DNA from: Pelagimonas sp.
Lineage (GTDB): Bacteria; Pseudomonadota; Alphaproteobacteria; Rhodobacterales; Rhodobacteraceae
DNA: 64,000 bases
NCBI GenBank assembly: GCA_025210455.1
Contig: JAOARQ010000057.1
Span: 124,001 to 188,000 of the forward strand
Direction: 5' to 3'
A program made the translations under genes and the position numbers. This document shows positions 1 to 10,251 of this stretch, in pieces (position 1 is the first letter of the stretch; the number at the start of each line of letters is the position of its first letter). The notes under the pieces are model-generated. The model made no database searches. It was not told the DNA's origin and saw only the letters and a program-made list of their open reading frames with translations.

Positions 1-1586
<1,586 letters not shown>

Positions 1587-1642
1587 TCAGTAGATATCGG
1601 GAAAGCATCAAGGCGCAGATCTTACTGCACCTCAGGCAGATC

Positions 1643-1930
1643 TCAGGAGATCACGCCCAGGATGTCGCTTTCTTTCATGATCAGCAGCTCTTCACCGTCA
1701 ACGGTGACTTCGGTGCCCGACCACTTGCCGAACAGGACCTTGTCGCCTTCTTTGACGGCCATCGGGATCAGCTCGCCGCTGTCCTTGCGCGCACCTTCGC
1801 CACATGCGACCACAACGGCCTCAGCAGGCTTTTCTTTCGCGCTATCAGGAATGATCAGACCACCGGCGGTCTTTTCGTCGCTCTCTACGCGGCGTACCAG
1901 CACACGGTCATGAAGCGGTTTGAATGCCAT
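1643..1930 (-). CDS. groES: Co-chaperonin GroES (10 kDa)
   Basis: Heptameric lid of the GroEL chamber. The 95-residue protein has the family length, the N-terminal [10 protein letters not shown] segment, the mobile-loop region ending in [13 protein letters not shown], and the [11 protein letters not shown] core. It is the first gene of the groESL operon. A perfect CIRCE inverted repeat lies 54 bases upstream of the start codon, which points to HrcA repression relieved by heat shock. Confidence 0.98.
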   Translation of the reverse strand: MAFKPLHDRVLVRRVESDEKTAGGLIIPDSAKEKPAEAVVVACGEGARKDSGELIPMAVKEGDKVLFGKWSGTEVTVDGEELLIMKESDILGVIS

Positions 1931-1984
1931 CTTTGTAGCTCCCAGCTCAAAGTTTATCTCGTTTTGACCCGGTCAAGCGGGCCG

Positions 1985-2011
1985 TTAGCACTCAGTCATC
2001 TTGAGTGCTAA
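1985..2011 (-). promoter_or_regulatory. CIRCE operator (HrcA site) of groESL
   Basis: The two 9-base arms TTAGCACTC (1985-1993) and GAGTGCTAA (2003-2011) are separated by exactly 9 bases and match the CIRCE consensus with no mismatch. The HrcA repressor is known to bind this element. It lies between the putative -10 box and groES. Confidence 0.97.
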
Positions 2012-2018
2012 TGGGGCA

Positions 2019-2047
2019 TAGGTAGGAAACACAAGAAAGTGAGTCAA
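2019..2047 (-). promoter_or_regulatory. Putative housekeeping promoter of groESL
   Basis: On the minus strand TTGACT (2047-2042) is followed after 17 bases by TACCTA (2024-2019), a reasonable -35/-10 pair that places transcription start close to or inside the CIRCE operator. The -10 match is only partial. I see no clear sigma-32-type promoter here. Confidence 0.5.
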
Positions 2048-2094
2048 CAGACTGGCGCAAGAAAATTTGATCGAAAGCGGTTGATCCGTCTGGG

Positions 2095-3102
2095 CTATTG
2101 AATGATGGCGCTTTCCCATTCGCGCACAAAGGCCCCCCGTTTCAGCCGATCCAGATAGATCATCAGCGCCGGCTCCAGGGGGATCACCTGACGCCGGGTA
2201 TCATCGCCGCCGGAAATCAGCTGGGGCAGGGGCCCTGTGCTGGCGTAGCTTTCCGTTTCGACATAGCGCAGGGCGTAGCTGACAAACTCCTGCGCCAAAA
2301 GCGGATTTCGGGCGGTATTTGAAACAAAAACCGATCGCATCATGACGGTGGAAAAATCGCTGGGCAAGATCACGGTAATATCGGGATTATCGCGGCTTCG
2401 TGTCAGGGCGTAGCTGCCCAGAACATTATAGGCCACGGTGATGTCACCGGCGGCGACCGCGTCGATCATATCGCCCGAGCAGCAAAACAACTGCGTGCCA
2501 AGCGCGCCCATCACCTCGGTCAGGCGCCAGAAGGTTTCTGAGGTGCGTGCATCCTGCGCCGCAAACAGATAGCCCAGCCCGGATTTTCGAATGTCATAGG
2601 TGCCGATGCGGTTGCGGAACTGTTCGGGATGCCGCCGCATCAACCTGATCAGATCCTGCCGTGTCTTTGGCGGTTTGAGGGGGGCAAGGGTTCGGCTGTT
2701 GATTACAATCGCGGCGGGTTCGGCGGAAAACCCAAACAGACTTTGCCGCCATTGCGCCCAGTCAGGATGGGAAAGATCGCCCAGCTGCCGGGCAAAGCCG
2801 TCATTCACCAGCTTGATCTGCAGATCCATGGCGCTGGAAATCACCAGATCATAGGGGCCTTCGCCCTCCCTGAGCATCTGATCAATATCCTTGGTGCCTG
2901 TGACCAGATATTCAATCTGCGCATTCCCGTGCCGGGTGACAAAACTGTCAATCATTGGTGCCAGATAGATGGTGTCGGTGCTTGATAACACGCGCAGCTT
3001 CTGCGCCCCCGCACCGCTGACAAAGACCTGCCGGTCTTCCCAATCCGCCGCATGCGAGAGCGACGCGGCCAACAACAGGATCACAAAGATAAGGTAACGC
3101 AT
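2095..3102 (-). CDS. Periplasmic substrate-binding protein linked to a TctDE-type sensor system
   Basis: The 335-residue protein has a clear Sec signal peptide (residues 1-18, ending SLSHA) and the layout of an iron/phosphoglycerate-type ABC solute-binding protein: a strand with LRVLSSTDTIYLAPMIDSF, a YDLVISSAMDLQIKLV segment and a hinge region. No ABC permease or ATPase lies nearby. Its start overlaps the 3' end of the upstream histidine kinase by 22 bases, so both are made from one mRNA. I infer that it presents a ligand to the kinase, in the way PgtC-type proteins assist a sensor, rather than feeding a transporter. Ligand unknown. Confidence 0.75.
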   Translation of the reverse strand: MRYLIFVILLLAASLSHAADWEDRQVFVSGAGAQKLRVLSSTDTIYLAPMIDSFVTRHGNAQIEYLVTGTKDIDQMLREGEGPYDLVISSAMDLQIKLVNDGFARQLGDLSHPDWAQWRQSLFGFSAEPAAIVINSRTLAPLKPPKTRQDLIRLMRRHPEQFRNRIGTYDIRKSGLGYLFAAQDARTSETFWRLTEVMGALGTQLFCCSGDMIDAVAAGDITVAYNVLGSYALTRSRDNPDITVILPSDFSTVMMRSVFVSNTARNPLLAQEFVSYALRYVETESYASTGPLPQLISGGDDTRRQVIPLEPALMIYLDRLKRGAFVREWESAIIQ

Positions 3103-4442
3103 GCGCCGCCCTCTGGATGGTTGCCAAGGATCAGTTTGCCGTCATGGGCCTGCGCCACATCCTGCACGATGGTCAGACCCAGCCCCGAGCCAATGATCCC
3201 CCCGGCATTGCTGCCGCGGGCAAAGCGCTTGGCCAGCCCCCCGATTTCGCCGGGCGGAAACCCCGGACCACTGTCACGCAGTTGAAAACACGGCGGGTTA
3301 TCTGCCACTTCGATATCAATGCTGGTTTCGGCGGGGGCGTATTTGAGGGCGTTGTCCACCAGATTTCGCATGGCGTTTTGCAGTTGAATGGCATCGCCCT
3401 GAATGCGCACGGGGCCATGGCAGTTCAGGTTCAGATCCACATCTTTCATATCGGCATTGGGGCGCATACGCAGCACCAGATCCTGCGCCAGCTCTGCCAG
3501 ATCCAGCGGCTCTTTTTGTAGCTGATCCGCGCGAAAGGTGATCATGGCATGATCGAGCAGTTGCCCCGCCGCGCGCGAGCTTTCGTCAATTGCACGCACC
3601 ATGGATCGCAGCGCCTGCCGGTTTTCCTCTTTATCAACACGTTGCAGGGTAGTTTCTGCGTGGGATCGCACGGTTGCCAATGGGGTGCGGACCCGGTGGG
3701 CGGCCTCAGCGATAAAGTTTTCAGATTGCTTCAGCGCCTGATCCAATCGCCCCATGAGCGTATTCAGCGATCCCACCAAAGGGGCCATTTCTATCGGCAC
3801 GGACTTGGCAAAGGGGCGCAGATCCTGCGGGCCACGCTGCTGCACCGATTGCGTCAGCCGGGTCAGCTTGCGCACTGTGGCGGTTGTCACCCAGTATGAA
3901 AGCAGCGCGGTCAGCGTAAAGAACCCAAGGCCCAGCAGCGCCGCATTGCGAGAGATCCCGCGCAATGTGCTGGCGAAATGTTCCTGTGTCTGGGCGACCG
4001 CGACAGTCAGCACTGTCTGGTTTTGATCCCCCACAAGGCGGCGGCTGGCCCAGACCACGCGCACCGGGGTGTTGTTGAAACCCGTGGTCATGACGGTTGG
4101 TTCCAAAATCGGGGCATCGGGGCGCGTCAGTTGCTCATAGCCAGACAGAAAAGCGGTATCTTGATAAAGTGCATAGAACACCCGATCATCCATCGGTGTG
4201 CTGAGGATCGAAAAGGCGGCATAGGGCAGTTCCAGATCCAATTGCCCATTGCGGATCGCCGCCTGATCCAGAATTGCCGTGACCGAGGCCTCAAGGATCT
4301 GATCCTGCGTGTTTTGCGCCACCTGCGCCGCATAGCTGCGCACAACGACAAACAGCAAAATCGCCAACATGGCAGAGCCGCCAATCAGCCAGCCCATCAG
4401 CATATTGCGCAGCGATCCAGAGACGCGCACAGGCCTAACCAT
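3081..4442 (-). CDS. tctE: Sensor histidine kinase, TctE type
   Basis: Inner-membrane kinase of a two-component system next to a tricarboxylate transporter. From the chosen start it is 453 residues: N-terminal membrane helix, periplasmic sensor region, second helix and linker, then a HisKA box EAAHRVRTPLATVRSH around residue 250, N box NLVDNALKYAP, and G boxes DSGPGFPPGE and GSGLGLTIV. The frame is open upstream to 4565, but ATG at 4442 overlaps the regulator stop by 8 bases and gives a normal short N terminus, so I prefer it. Order on the mRNA is regulator, kinase, binding protein. Substrate sensed is inferred to be an organic acid. Confidence 0.88.
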   Translation of the reverse strand: MVRPVRVSGSLRNMLMGWLIGGSAMLAILLFVVVRSYAAQVAQNTQDQILEASVTAILDQAAIRNGQLDLELPYAAFSILSTPMDDRVFYALYQDTAFLSGYEQLTRPDAPILEPTVMTTGFNNTPVRVVWASRRLVGDQNQTVLTVAVAQTQEHFASTLRGISRNAALLGLGFFTLTALLSYWVTTATVRKLTRLTQSVQQRGPQDLRPFAKSVPIEMAPLVGSLNTLMGRLDQALKQSENFIAEAAHRVRTPLATVRSHAETTLQRVDKEENRQALRSMVRAIDESSRAAGQLLDHAMITFRADQLQKEPLDLAELAQDLVLRMRPNADMKDVDLNLNCHGPVRIQGDAIQLQNAMRNLVDNALKYAPAETSIDIEVADNPPCFQLRDSGPGFPPGEIGGLAKRFARGSNAGGIIGSGLGLTIVQDVAQAHDGKLILGNHPEGGACVTLSL

Positions 4443-5100
4443 GTTCCAGCCTATAGCCCAGCCCCCGGTGGGTCGAAATTGTAACGTCAGAGGGATCCAG
4501 ATGTTTGCGCAGCCGACCAATGTAAACTTCGATGGCGTTTTCAGACACGTCATCATCATAGGCAAACAACCGGTCGAACAGCTTTTGCTTTGAAAAAATC
4601 TGATTGGGGGCGTTGATCAGCAGTTCCAAAAGGCGCAACTCACGGTTGCGAAGTTTGACAGGGGCGCCCTGAATGAACACCTGCCCCGCAACCGGATCAA
4701 AGCTGAGATTTCCCATGGACACCACTGGCTGCGCCGAGCCTTTCTTGCGTCGTAAAACGGCCCGGCAGCGCGCCTCTAGTTCGGCGTGATCAAAGGGTTT
4801 GGTCACATAGTCATCCGCCCCAAGATCCAGCAGGCTGATTCGATCCGACACCTGTGACCGCGCGGTCAAAACGATGACAGGCGTGTCCTTTTTGCGGGCA
4901 CGGTGATGTTCCAGAAAGTGCCGGCCATCCCCATCGGGCAGCATAATATCCAGCAAGATCAGATCATAATCCGAGGTGTCAGAAAATCCGATTGCTTCGG
5001 AAATATTTTCAGCATGATCAAACACATGCCCATCCATCCGCATACGCGAAGCGACCGCATGGGCCAGCTCTTGGTTGTCTTCGACCAGCAGGAATTTCAT
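4435..5100 (-). CDS. tctD: OmpR-family response regulator, TctD type
   Basis: A 221-residue DNA-binding response regulator. The receiver domain has the acidic pair E7-D8, phosphoacceptor D51 in LLLDIMLPDGDG, and K in the YVTKPFD loop. The C-terminal half is a winged helix with RELRLLELLI and the NAIEVYIGRLRKHL recognition region. It is first in the regulator-kinase-binding protein operon and divergent from tctC. Direct repeats in the shared upstream region are candidate binding sites. Expected to activate the transporter genes in response to substrate. Confidence 0.9.
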   Translation of the reverse strand: MKFLLVEDNQELAHAVASRMRMDGHVFDHAENISEAIGFSDTSDYDLILLDIMLPDGDGRHFLEHHRARKKDTPVIVLTARSQVSDRISLLDLGADDYVTKPFDHAELEARCRAVLRRKKGSAQPVVSMGNLSFDPVAGQVFIQGAPVKLRNRELRLLELLINAPNQIFSKQKLFDRLFAYDDDVSENAIEVYIGRLRKHLDPSDVTISTHRGLGYRLEHG

Positions 5101-5124
5101 CTTGAACTGCCTGAATATGCGCCA

Positions 5125-5189
5125 TGACAGGTTTGTGTCAGGTTGGCTTGGTTAACTTCGCTCAATTGTGCCGCGCTGCGGTCAATTGT
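5125..5189. promoter_or_regulatory. Candidate TctD operator repeats in the tctD-tctC divergent region
   Basis: TGACAGGTT (5125-5133) and TGTCAGGTT (5136-5144) form a direct repeat with an 11-base period, the arrangement typical of OmpR-family sites. A second direct repeat, TCAATTGT, occurs at 5162-5169 and 5182-5189, exactly 20 bases (two helical turns) apart and just before the tctC ribosome site. Assignment to TctD is inference from location and spacing. Confidence 0.5.
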
Positions 5190-5206
5190 CAAACTGGGAG
5201 GTTATC

Positions 5207-6193
5207 ATGACATCATTCAAACTGGGCCGCCGCGCCCTGATCACTGCTGCTGTGGCAGCGCTTGGCTTTGGCACACCGGGTTTTGCGGATGGGCACAAAA
5301 CCCTCGACAGCATCCACTTTCTGATCCCCGGCGGTGCCGGTGGTGGCTGGGATGGCACTGCACGCGGAACGGGTGAAGCTCTGACCGGCGCGGGCATTGT
5401 CGGGACAGCATCTTATGAAAACATGTCAGGCGGCGGCGGTGGCAAGGCCATCGGCTATCTGATCGAAAATGCCGACAGCAACCACGGCACCCTGATGGTG
5501 AACTCGACCCCTATCGTGATCCGGTCACTGACCGGCGTGTTCCCGCATAACTTCCGCGATCTGACGCTGGTGGCAGGCACCATCGGCGATTACGCGGCGA
5601 TTGTTGTGGGCAAAGACAGCTCGATCAACAGCATGTCTGACCTGATCGCAGCCTATGATGCGAACCCGTCTAAAACCGCCATCGGCGGTGGCTCGGTTCC
5701 CGGTGGGATGGATCATCTGGTGGCGGCCATGGTGATGGAAGCCGCCGGCAAAGATGCGCTAGGCGTCAAATACATCCCCTATGACGCGGGCGGCAAAGCT
5801 ATGGCGGCGCTGCTGTCAGGCGAAATCGCGGCGCTTTCAACCGGTTTCTCAGAAGCTGTCGATCTGGCCAACGCGGGCGAAGTCAAAATCATCGGTGTGA
5901 CCGCTGATGCGCGGGTGGATGCCGCGCCAAACGCGATGACCATGAAAGAGCAGGGCATTGATACCAGCTTTGTCAACTGGCGTGGGTTCTTTGCGGCCCC
6001 CGGTCTGCCAGAAGACAAGCTGGCCATGTATCAGGATGCGCTGGCGAAAATGTACGACACCCCCGAATGGGAAACCGTGCGCGCTCGCAATGGCTGGGTG
6101 AATATTCATAACTCGGGCGCGGATTTCCAAACCTTCCTGGAAGGTCAGGAAAAAGTGATCGGTGATCTGATGAAAAAGCTGGGCTTTCTCTAA
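5207..6193 (+). CDS. tctC: Tripartite tricarboxylate transporter substrate-binding protein TctC
   Basis: Periplasmic receptor of a TTT secondary transporter. I start at ATG 5207, behind a GGGAGG site; the open frame begins earlier but would break the signal sequence. The 328-residue product has a twin-arginine-like start (GRRALITAAVAALGFG) and then the family features: IHFLIPGGAGGGWDGTARG near the N terminus, a GGGSVPGGMDH ligand-loop region and VNWRGFFAAPGLP. It is followed by tctB and tctA. Substrate is probably a carboxylate, but binding proteins of this family are diverse. Confidence 0.92.
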   Translation: MTSFKLGRRALITAAVAALGFGTPGFADGHKTLDSIHFLIPGGAGGGWDGTARGTGEALTGAGIVGTASYENMSGGGGGKAIGYLIENADSNHGTLMVNSTPIVIRSLTGVFPHNFRDLTLVAGTIGDYAAIVVGKDSSINSMSDLIAAYDANPSKTAIGGGSVPGGMDHLVAAMVMEAAGKDALGVKYIPYDAGGKAMAALLSGEIAALSTGFSEAVDLANAGEVKIIGVTADARVDAAPNAMTMKEQGIDTSFVNWRGFFAAPGLPEDKLAMYQDALAKMYDTPEWETVRARNGWVNIHNSGADFQTFLEGQEKVIGDLMKKLGFL

Positions 6194-6251
6194 GTAAATC
6201 AAAGGAATGGGCGGGGCACCCTGCCCATTCACGCTATCGCGGGAGGGGTTG

Positions 6252-6734
6252 ATGGCACTGGATCGTTGGATCGCACTTGTTCTTTTGGGGGTTTGTCTGG
6301 CCTATGGCTATGCGGCGTGGTTCACCATGGATGCGGGGCTGGCGCCCTTCATGCGGCGCGCGCCGATCTGGCCCAGCACCTTTCCCAAAGTTCTGTCTAT
6401 TCTGGGTATTGTGACTTCGCTGGTCATTCTGCTGGGCCTTGAAAAAGGCGAAGCCAAAACCGGTGACATAGATTATCGCCGCCTTGGCGATTACCACCTT
6501 GGGCAGGCGTTGATGTTGCTGGCGCTGATGGTGGCCTATGCGCTGTGCCTGCGCCCGCTGGGCTTCCTGATATCGACCGTGGCCTTTCTGGCGCTGGGAT
6601 CAGCCATTCTGGGCGAACGCAAATGGCATGTGATGATCCTGATCGCGGGCGTTGCGACGCTGGTGGTTTGGTATCTGGTGCAACAGGTGCTGGGGATCTA
6701 TCTGCGTCCTCTGCCCGGATTTATCGGGGGCTGA
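6252..6734 (+). CDS. tctB: TTT transporter small membrane subunit TctB
   Basis: Small four-helix inner-membrane subunit of the TTT transporter, DUF1468 type. ATG 6252 follows a GGGAGGGG ribosome site and gives 160 residues, the family length. Hydrophobic segments are visible at the N terminus, in the PKVLSILGIVTSLVILLGL region, and as two C-terminal helices ending LVVWYLVQQVLGIYL. It lies between the binding protein and tctA, the usual order. Confidence 0.92.
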   Translation: MALDRWIALVLLGVCLAYGYAAWFTMDAGLAPFMRRAPIWPSTFPKVLSILGIVTSLVILLGLEKGEAKTGDIDYRRLGDYHLGQALMLLALMVAYALCLRPLGFLISTVAFLALGSAILGERKWHVMILIAGVATLVVWYLVQQVLGIYLRPLPGFIGG

Positions 6735-6735
6735 T

Positions 6736-8250
6736 ATGCTTGAAGGATTGTTAATTGGCCTGCAAACGGCCCTGTCGCTGCAAAACCTATTGATGGTGAT
6801 TGCAGGCTGTCTGATCGGCACATTCATTGGCATGTTGCCGGGGCTTGGCCCCATGTCGATCATCGCGATCATGATTCCGGTGGCGATTTCCATGGGCGAT
6901 CCATCGGCGGCGCTGATCCTTTTGGCCGGTGTGTATTATGGCGCGATCTTTGGTGGCTCGACCTCGTCTATTCTGCTGAATGCGCCGGGCGTGGCGGGAA
7001 CGGTGGCCTCTAGTTTTGATGGCTATCCGATGGCGCGGCAGGGCAAGGCGGGCAAAGCTCTGACCGTGGCTGCCATTGCCAGCTTCGCCGGGGGCACCTT
7101 GGGGGCGGTTTTGCTGATGGTCTTTGCACCGGCGCTGTCTTCTGTGGCGCTGCTGTTCCATTCGGCTGAATATTTCGCGCTGATGGTGGTCGGCCTGTCT
7201 GCCATCGCGGCCTTTGCAGGCACCGGACAGGTGGCCAAAGCCATGCTGATGACGGTGATCGGGCTGATCATGGCCACAGTGGGCGAAGGCGCGCTGTTCA
7301 ACCTGCCGCGCTTTACCATGGGGGTGATGGATCTTCAGTCAGGCTTTGGGTTCATCACACTGGCCATGGCCATGTTTGCCCTGCCCGAAGCGCTGTTTCT
7401 GGTGCTGAAACCCAAAGAGTTGGGCGGCGGCAATGACGGTGAAATCAAAGATCTGCGGATCAACCGCAAAGAGGCCCGCGCCATCGCGCCGGTCATTGGG
7501 CGGCAGTCCATCCAGGGCTTCTTTATCGGGGTGCTGCCGGGGGCAGGGGCAACCATTGCCAGCTTTCTGGGCTATGCGGTGGAACGCAATATCGCCCCGA
7601 AAGAAGAGCAGGACGAATTTGGCAAAGGCTCGATCAAAGGGTTGGCCGCGCCAGAGACCGCCAATAATGCTGCCTGCACCGGATCGTTTGTGCCGCTGCT
7701 GACGCTGGGTATTCCCGGGTCTGGCACCACGGCGATCCTGCTGGGGGCGCTGATTGCGCTGAATGTGACACCCGGGCCGCGCCTGATGATCGACGAACCG
7801 CAGGTGTTCTGGGCGGTGATCATGTCGATGTTCATTGGCAATCTCGTCTTGCTGATCCTGAACCTGCCGTTGATCCCCTATATTGCCAAGGTGCTGTCAG
7901 TGCCGCGCAACTATCTGATCCCCTTCATTTTGTTCTTTACCCTGATGGGGGCCTATATCGGGCAGAACAACGCGACCGAGCTGCTTTTGCTGGTGGGCTT
8001 TGGCATTTGCGCCACGGCGCTGCGCTTTGCGGATTATCCGCTCGCCCCGCTGCTGATTGGTTTCATCCTTGGCGGGATGATGGAGGATAACTTTGCCCGG
8101 TCGATGCAGCTCTATGACGGCGTGTCCTTTATCTGGGAGCGCCCGATGACGCTGGGGCTGTTGGTGATTGCAGCGCTACTGGTCATCCTGCCCAGCTACC
8201 GCGCGCGACGGGCCCGGTTGCGGGCACAGGGTGTGGCAGATGGGGACTAA
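6736..8250 (+). CDS. tctA: TTT transporter large membrane subunit TctA
   Basis: Main permease of the TTT system, 504 residues with about 12 membrane segments. ATG 6736 begins one base after the tctB stop, so the two are translationally linked. Typical motifs: GTFIGMLPGLGPMSIIA near the start, YYGAIFGGSTSSILLNAPG, and in the second half GVLPGAGATIASFLGYAVE and LGIPGSGTTAILLGAL. The two halves repeat the same glycine-proline loop, as expected. Takes up organic acid driven by an ion gradient. Confidence 0.95.
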   Translation: MLEGLLIGLQTALSLQNLLMVIAGCLIGTFIGMLPGLGPMSIIAIMIPVAISMGDPSAALILLAGVYYGAIFGGSTSSILLNAPGVAGTVASSFDGYPMARQGKAGKALTVAAIASFAGGTLGAVLLMVFAPALSSVALLFHSAEYFALMVVGLSAIAAFAGTGQVAKAMLMTVIGLIMATVGEGALFNLPRFTMGVMDLQSGFGFITLAMAMFALPEALFLVLKPKELGGGNDGEIKDLRINRKEARAIAPVIGRQSIQGFFIGVLPGAGATIASFLGYAVERNIAPKEEQDEFGKGSIKGLAAPETANNAACTGSFVPLLTLGIPGSGTTAILLGALIALNVTPGPRLMIDEPQVFWAVIMSMFIGNLVLLILNLPLIPYIAKVLSVPRNYLIPFILFFTLMGAYIGQNNATELLLLVGFGICATALRFADYPLAPLLIGFILGGMMEDNFARSMQLYDGVSFIWERPMTLGLLVIAALLVILPSYRARRARLRAQGVADGD

Positions 8251-8265
8251 CCTGAAGGGCGCGGC

Positions 8266-9291
8266 ATGATCCGCGCCCAAACTTGTCTGATTGCCGCGCT
8301 GGGCAGCGCGGGCTTTGTAATCTTTGGATTGCCACTGCCGTTTTTGCTGGGACCGATGTCTGCCTGCCTGTTGGCAGCGCTATTGGGCAGGCAGCTAGAG
8401 GGGGCCGGGCAATTCGGGCTGTTTATGCGCAGCTTTCTTGGGGTGGCTGTCGGGGCCTCTATCACCCCGGATCTGGTGGCACATCTGCCCGATATCGCGG
8501 GATCTTTGGCCTTTGTGCCACTGTTTCTGGCGCTCATTGCCGCGATCGGTTTTCCCTTGCTACGCTATGGGTTTGGCTTTGATCCGATCACGGCCTGGTA
8601 CAGCGCCATGCCCGGCGGGCTACAGGATATGCTGGTCTTTGGTGAAGAGGCCGGGGGCGATACCCGTGCGCTGTCTTTGATTCATGCCACCCGCATCGTG
8701 GTTCTGGTCAGTATCGCACCTGTGCTGATGCAGATCGTCTGGGGGCTGGATCTAAGCACCCCCCCGGGGCAGCCCATGGCCATGACCGCGCCCTCACAGA
8801 TAGCGCTGATGGTGATTGCGGGGCTGCTGGGCTGGAAACTGTTTGAACGTATCGGGCTGTTCGGCGCATCCATTCTTGGGCCGATGATCCTGACCACAGC
8901 TCTGTCGCTTTGCGGTGTGATCCAGACCCGCCCACCGGCGGAAATCATTCAGGCGGCGCAGTTCTTTATCGGTATTGCTGTAGGGGTGAAATATGTCGGA
9001 ATCACTCGGCGCGAAATCCGAACCAATGTCTTTGCCGGGCTGGTCTATTCGGTGGTTCTGGGCGCGGTCAGCCTGTTGTTCTTTAAAGTGATCACCTTTC
9101 TGGCGCTGGCCAGCCCGCTAGAAGCCCTGCTGGCCTTTTTACCGGGCGGGCAGGCTGAAATGGTGGTGATCGCCATTATTGCAGGCGCAGATCTGGCCTA
9201 TGTGGTGACCCACCATATCCTGCGCATTGTGCTGGTGGTCTTGCTGGCCCCGGTGGTGGGGCGCGTTTTCGCCAAAACACATGGGCAATAA
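8266..9291 (+). CDS. AbrB-family integral membrane protein
   Basis: A 341-residue, very hydrophobic protein with two similar halves, each with a loop rich in G, P and F (LPLPFLLGPMSACLLAALLG; later FGASILGPMILTTAL). This is the pattern of the AbrB duplication family, sometimes called ammonia monooxygenase-like but with no proven enzymatic role. Start is ATG 8266, 15 bases after tctA, so it is probably last in the tct operon and may assist transport of the same substrate. It ends at a shared terminator facing rplW. Confidence 0.85.
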   Translation: MIRAQTCLIAALGSAGFVIFGLPLPFLLGPMSACLLAALLGRQLEGAGQFGLFMRSFLGVAVGASITPDLVAHLPDIAGSLAFVPLFLALIAAIGFPLLRYGFGFDPITAWYSAMPGGLQDMLVFGEEAGGDTRALSLIHATRIVVLVSIAPVLMQIVWGLDLSTPPGQPMAMTAPSQIALMVIAGLLGWKLFERIGLFGASILGPMILTTALSLCGVIQTRPPAEIIQAAQFFIGIAVGVKYVGITRREIRTNVFAGLVYSVVLGAVSLLFFKVITFLALASPLEALLAFLPGGQAEMVVIAIIAGADLAYVVTHHILRIVLVVLLAPVVGRVFAKTHGQ

Positions 9292-9294
9292 AAA

Positions 9295-9317
9295 AACCCC
9301 CGCCAAAAGCGGGGGTT
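9295..9317. terminator. Bidirectional intrinsic terminator between the tct operon and rplW
   Basis: A nine-pair stem, AACCCCCGC against GCGGGGGTT, with loop CAAAA. An A run lies on the left (serving the minus-strand S10 transcript) and a weaker TTCTTCG on the right. It lies between the converging ends of the AbrB-family gene and rplW. Confidence 0.85.
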
Positions 9318-9340
9318 CTTCGTTTAGCTATGTGGTCAGA

Positions 9341-9637
9341 TTACAGACCGGTCGACACGTCGATGGTGTTGCCCTCTTCCAGGGTAACATAGGCCTTCTT
9401 CACGTCTTTACGCTTACCGATGGTGCCACGGAAACGCTTGACCTTGCCTTTGGTGATGTTGGTGTTAACCGCCTTCACCTTAACACCGAACAGAGCCTCA
9501 ACCGCTTCTTTGATCTGCGGCTTGGTGCTGTCGATGGCAACTTCAAACACAACCGCACCGTTTTCCGACGCCATGGTCGATTTTTCGGTGATGATCGGCT
9601 TGCGGATCACATCGTAGTGCTGTGCATTCGCGCTCAT
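9341..9637 (-). CDS. rplW: 50S ribosomal protein L23
   Basis: Ribosomal protein near the exit tunnel that docks SRP and trigger factor. 98 residues with the family features [14 protein letters not shown] at the N terminus, [18 protein letters not shown] and a [11 protein letters not shown]-terminal strand. ATG overlaps the rplD stop by four bases. It is the last gene of this S10 fragment: a terminator follows and the expected next gene, rplB, is not here. Confidence 0.98.
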   Translation of the reverse strand: MSANAQHYDVIRKPIITEKSTMASENGAVVFEVAIDSTKPQIKEAVEALFGVKVKAVNTNITKGKVKRFRGTIGKRKDVKKAYVTLEEGNTIDVSTGL

Positions 9638-10251
9638 TTCAGTCGTGCCTCCAGAGCTTCGATACCTGCTTTGGTGATCACCAGAGTGTCACGCTTCAGG
9701 ATATCAAATACGTTTGCGCCCATGGTCGGCAGAGCGTCGAGACCGTCGATGTTGCGTGCAGCCTGAGCGAAGTTTTCGTTCACGCTTGCGCCGTCGATGA
9801 TCAGAGCACGTTTCCAGCCCAGGTTTTTCACCTGTTTGGCCAGAGCCGAAGTCTTACCTTCGCATTCGATGTTCTCGATCACAACCAGAGCACCGGCTTT
9901 TGCCTTGGCGGAGATCGCCATTTTCAGGCCCAGAGCGCGGACTTTTTTCTGTAGGTCGTGGCCGTGCGAACGCGGGGTCGGGCCCTTGTAGATGCCACCT
10001 TTACGGAAGATAGGCGCCTTACGGGAACCGTGACGTGCGCCACCGGTGCCTTTTTGGCGATAGATCTTCTTGGTCGAGTAGCTGACCTCCGAGCGGGTCT
10101 TGACCTTGTGTGTGCCAGCCTGCGCTTTGTTGCGCTGCCAGCGAACCACGCGGTGCAGAATGTCTGCGCGCGGCTCAAGATCAAAGATCGCTTCGGTTAC
10201 GTCGACTTCACCAGCCGCCGCACCGTCAAGATTGATCACGTTGAGTTTCAT
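9634..10251 (-). CDS. rplD: 50S ribosomal protein L4
   Basis: Ribosomal protein L4, 205 residues, normal length. The extended tunnel loop contains [19 protein letters not shown]. It overlaps rplC and rplW by four bases on each side, so the genes are translationally coupled. In gammaproteobacteria L4 represses its own operon; whether it does so here is unknown, but the leader contains a terminator-like hairpin. Confidence 0.98.
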   Translation of the reverse strand: MKLNVINLDGAAAGEVDVTEAIFDLEPRADILHRVVRWQRNKAQAGTHKVKTRSEVSYSTKKIYRQKGTGGARHGSRKAPIFRKGGIYKGPTPRSHGHDLQKKVRALGLKMAISAKAKAGALVVIENIECEGKTSALAKQVKNLGWKRALIIDGASVNENFAQAARNIDGLDALPTMGANVFDILKRDTLVITKAGIEALEARLK

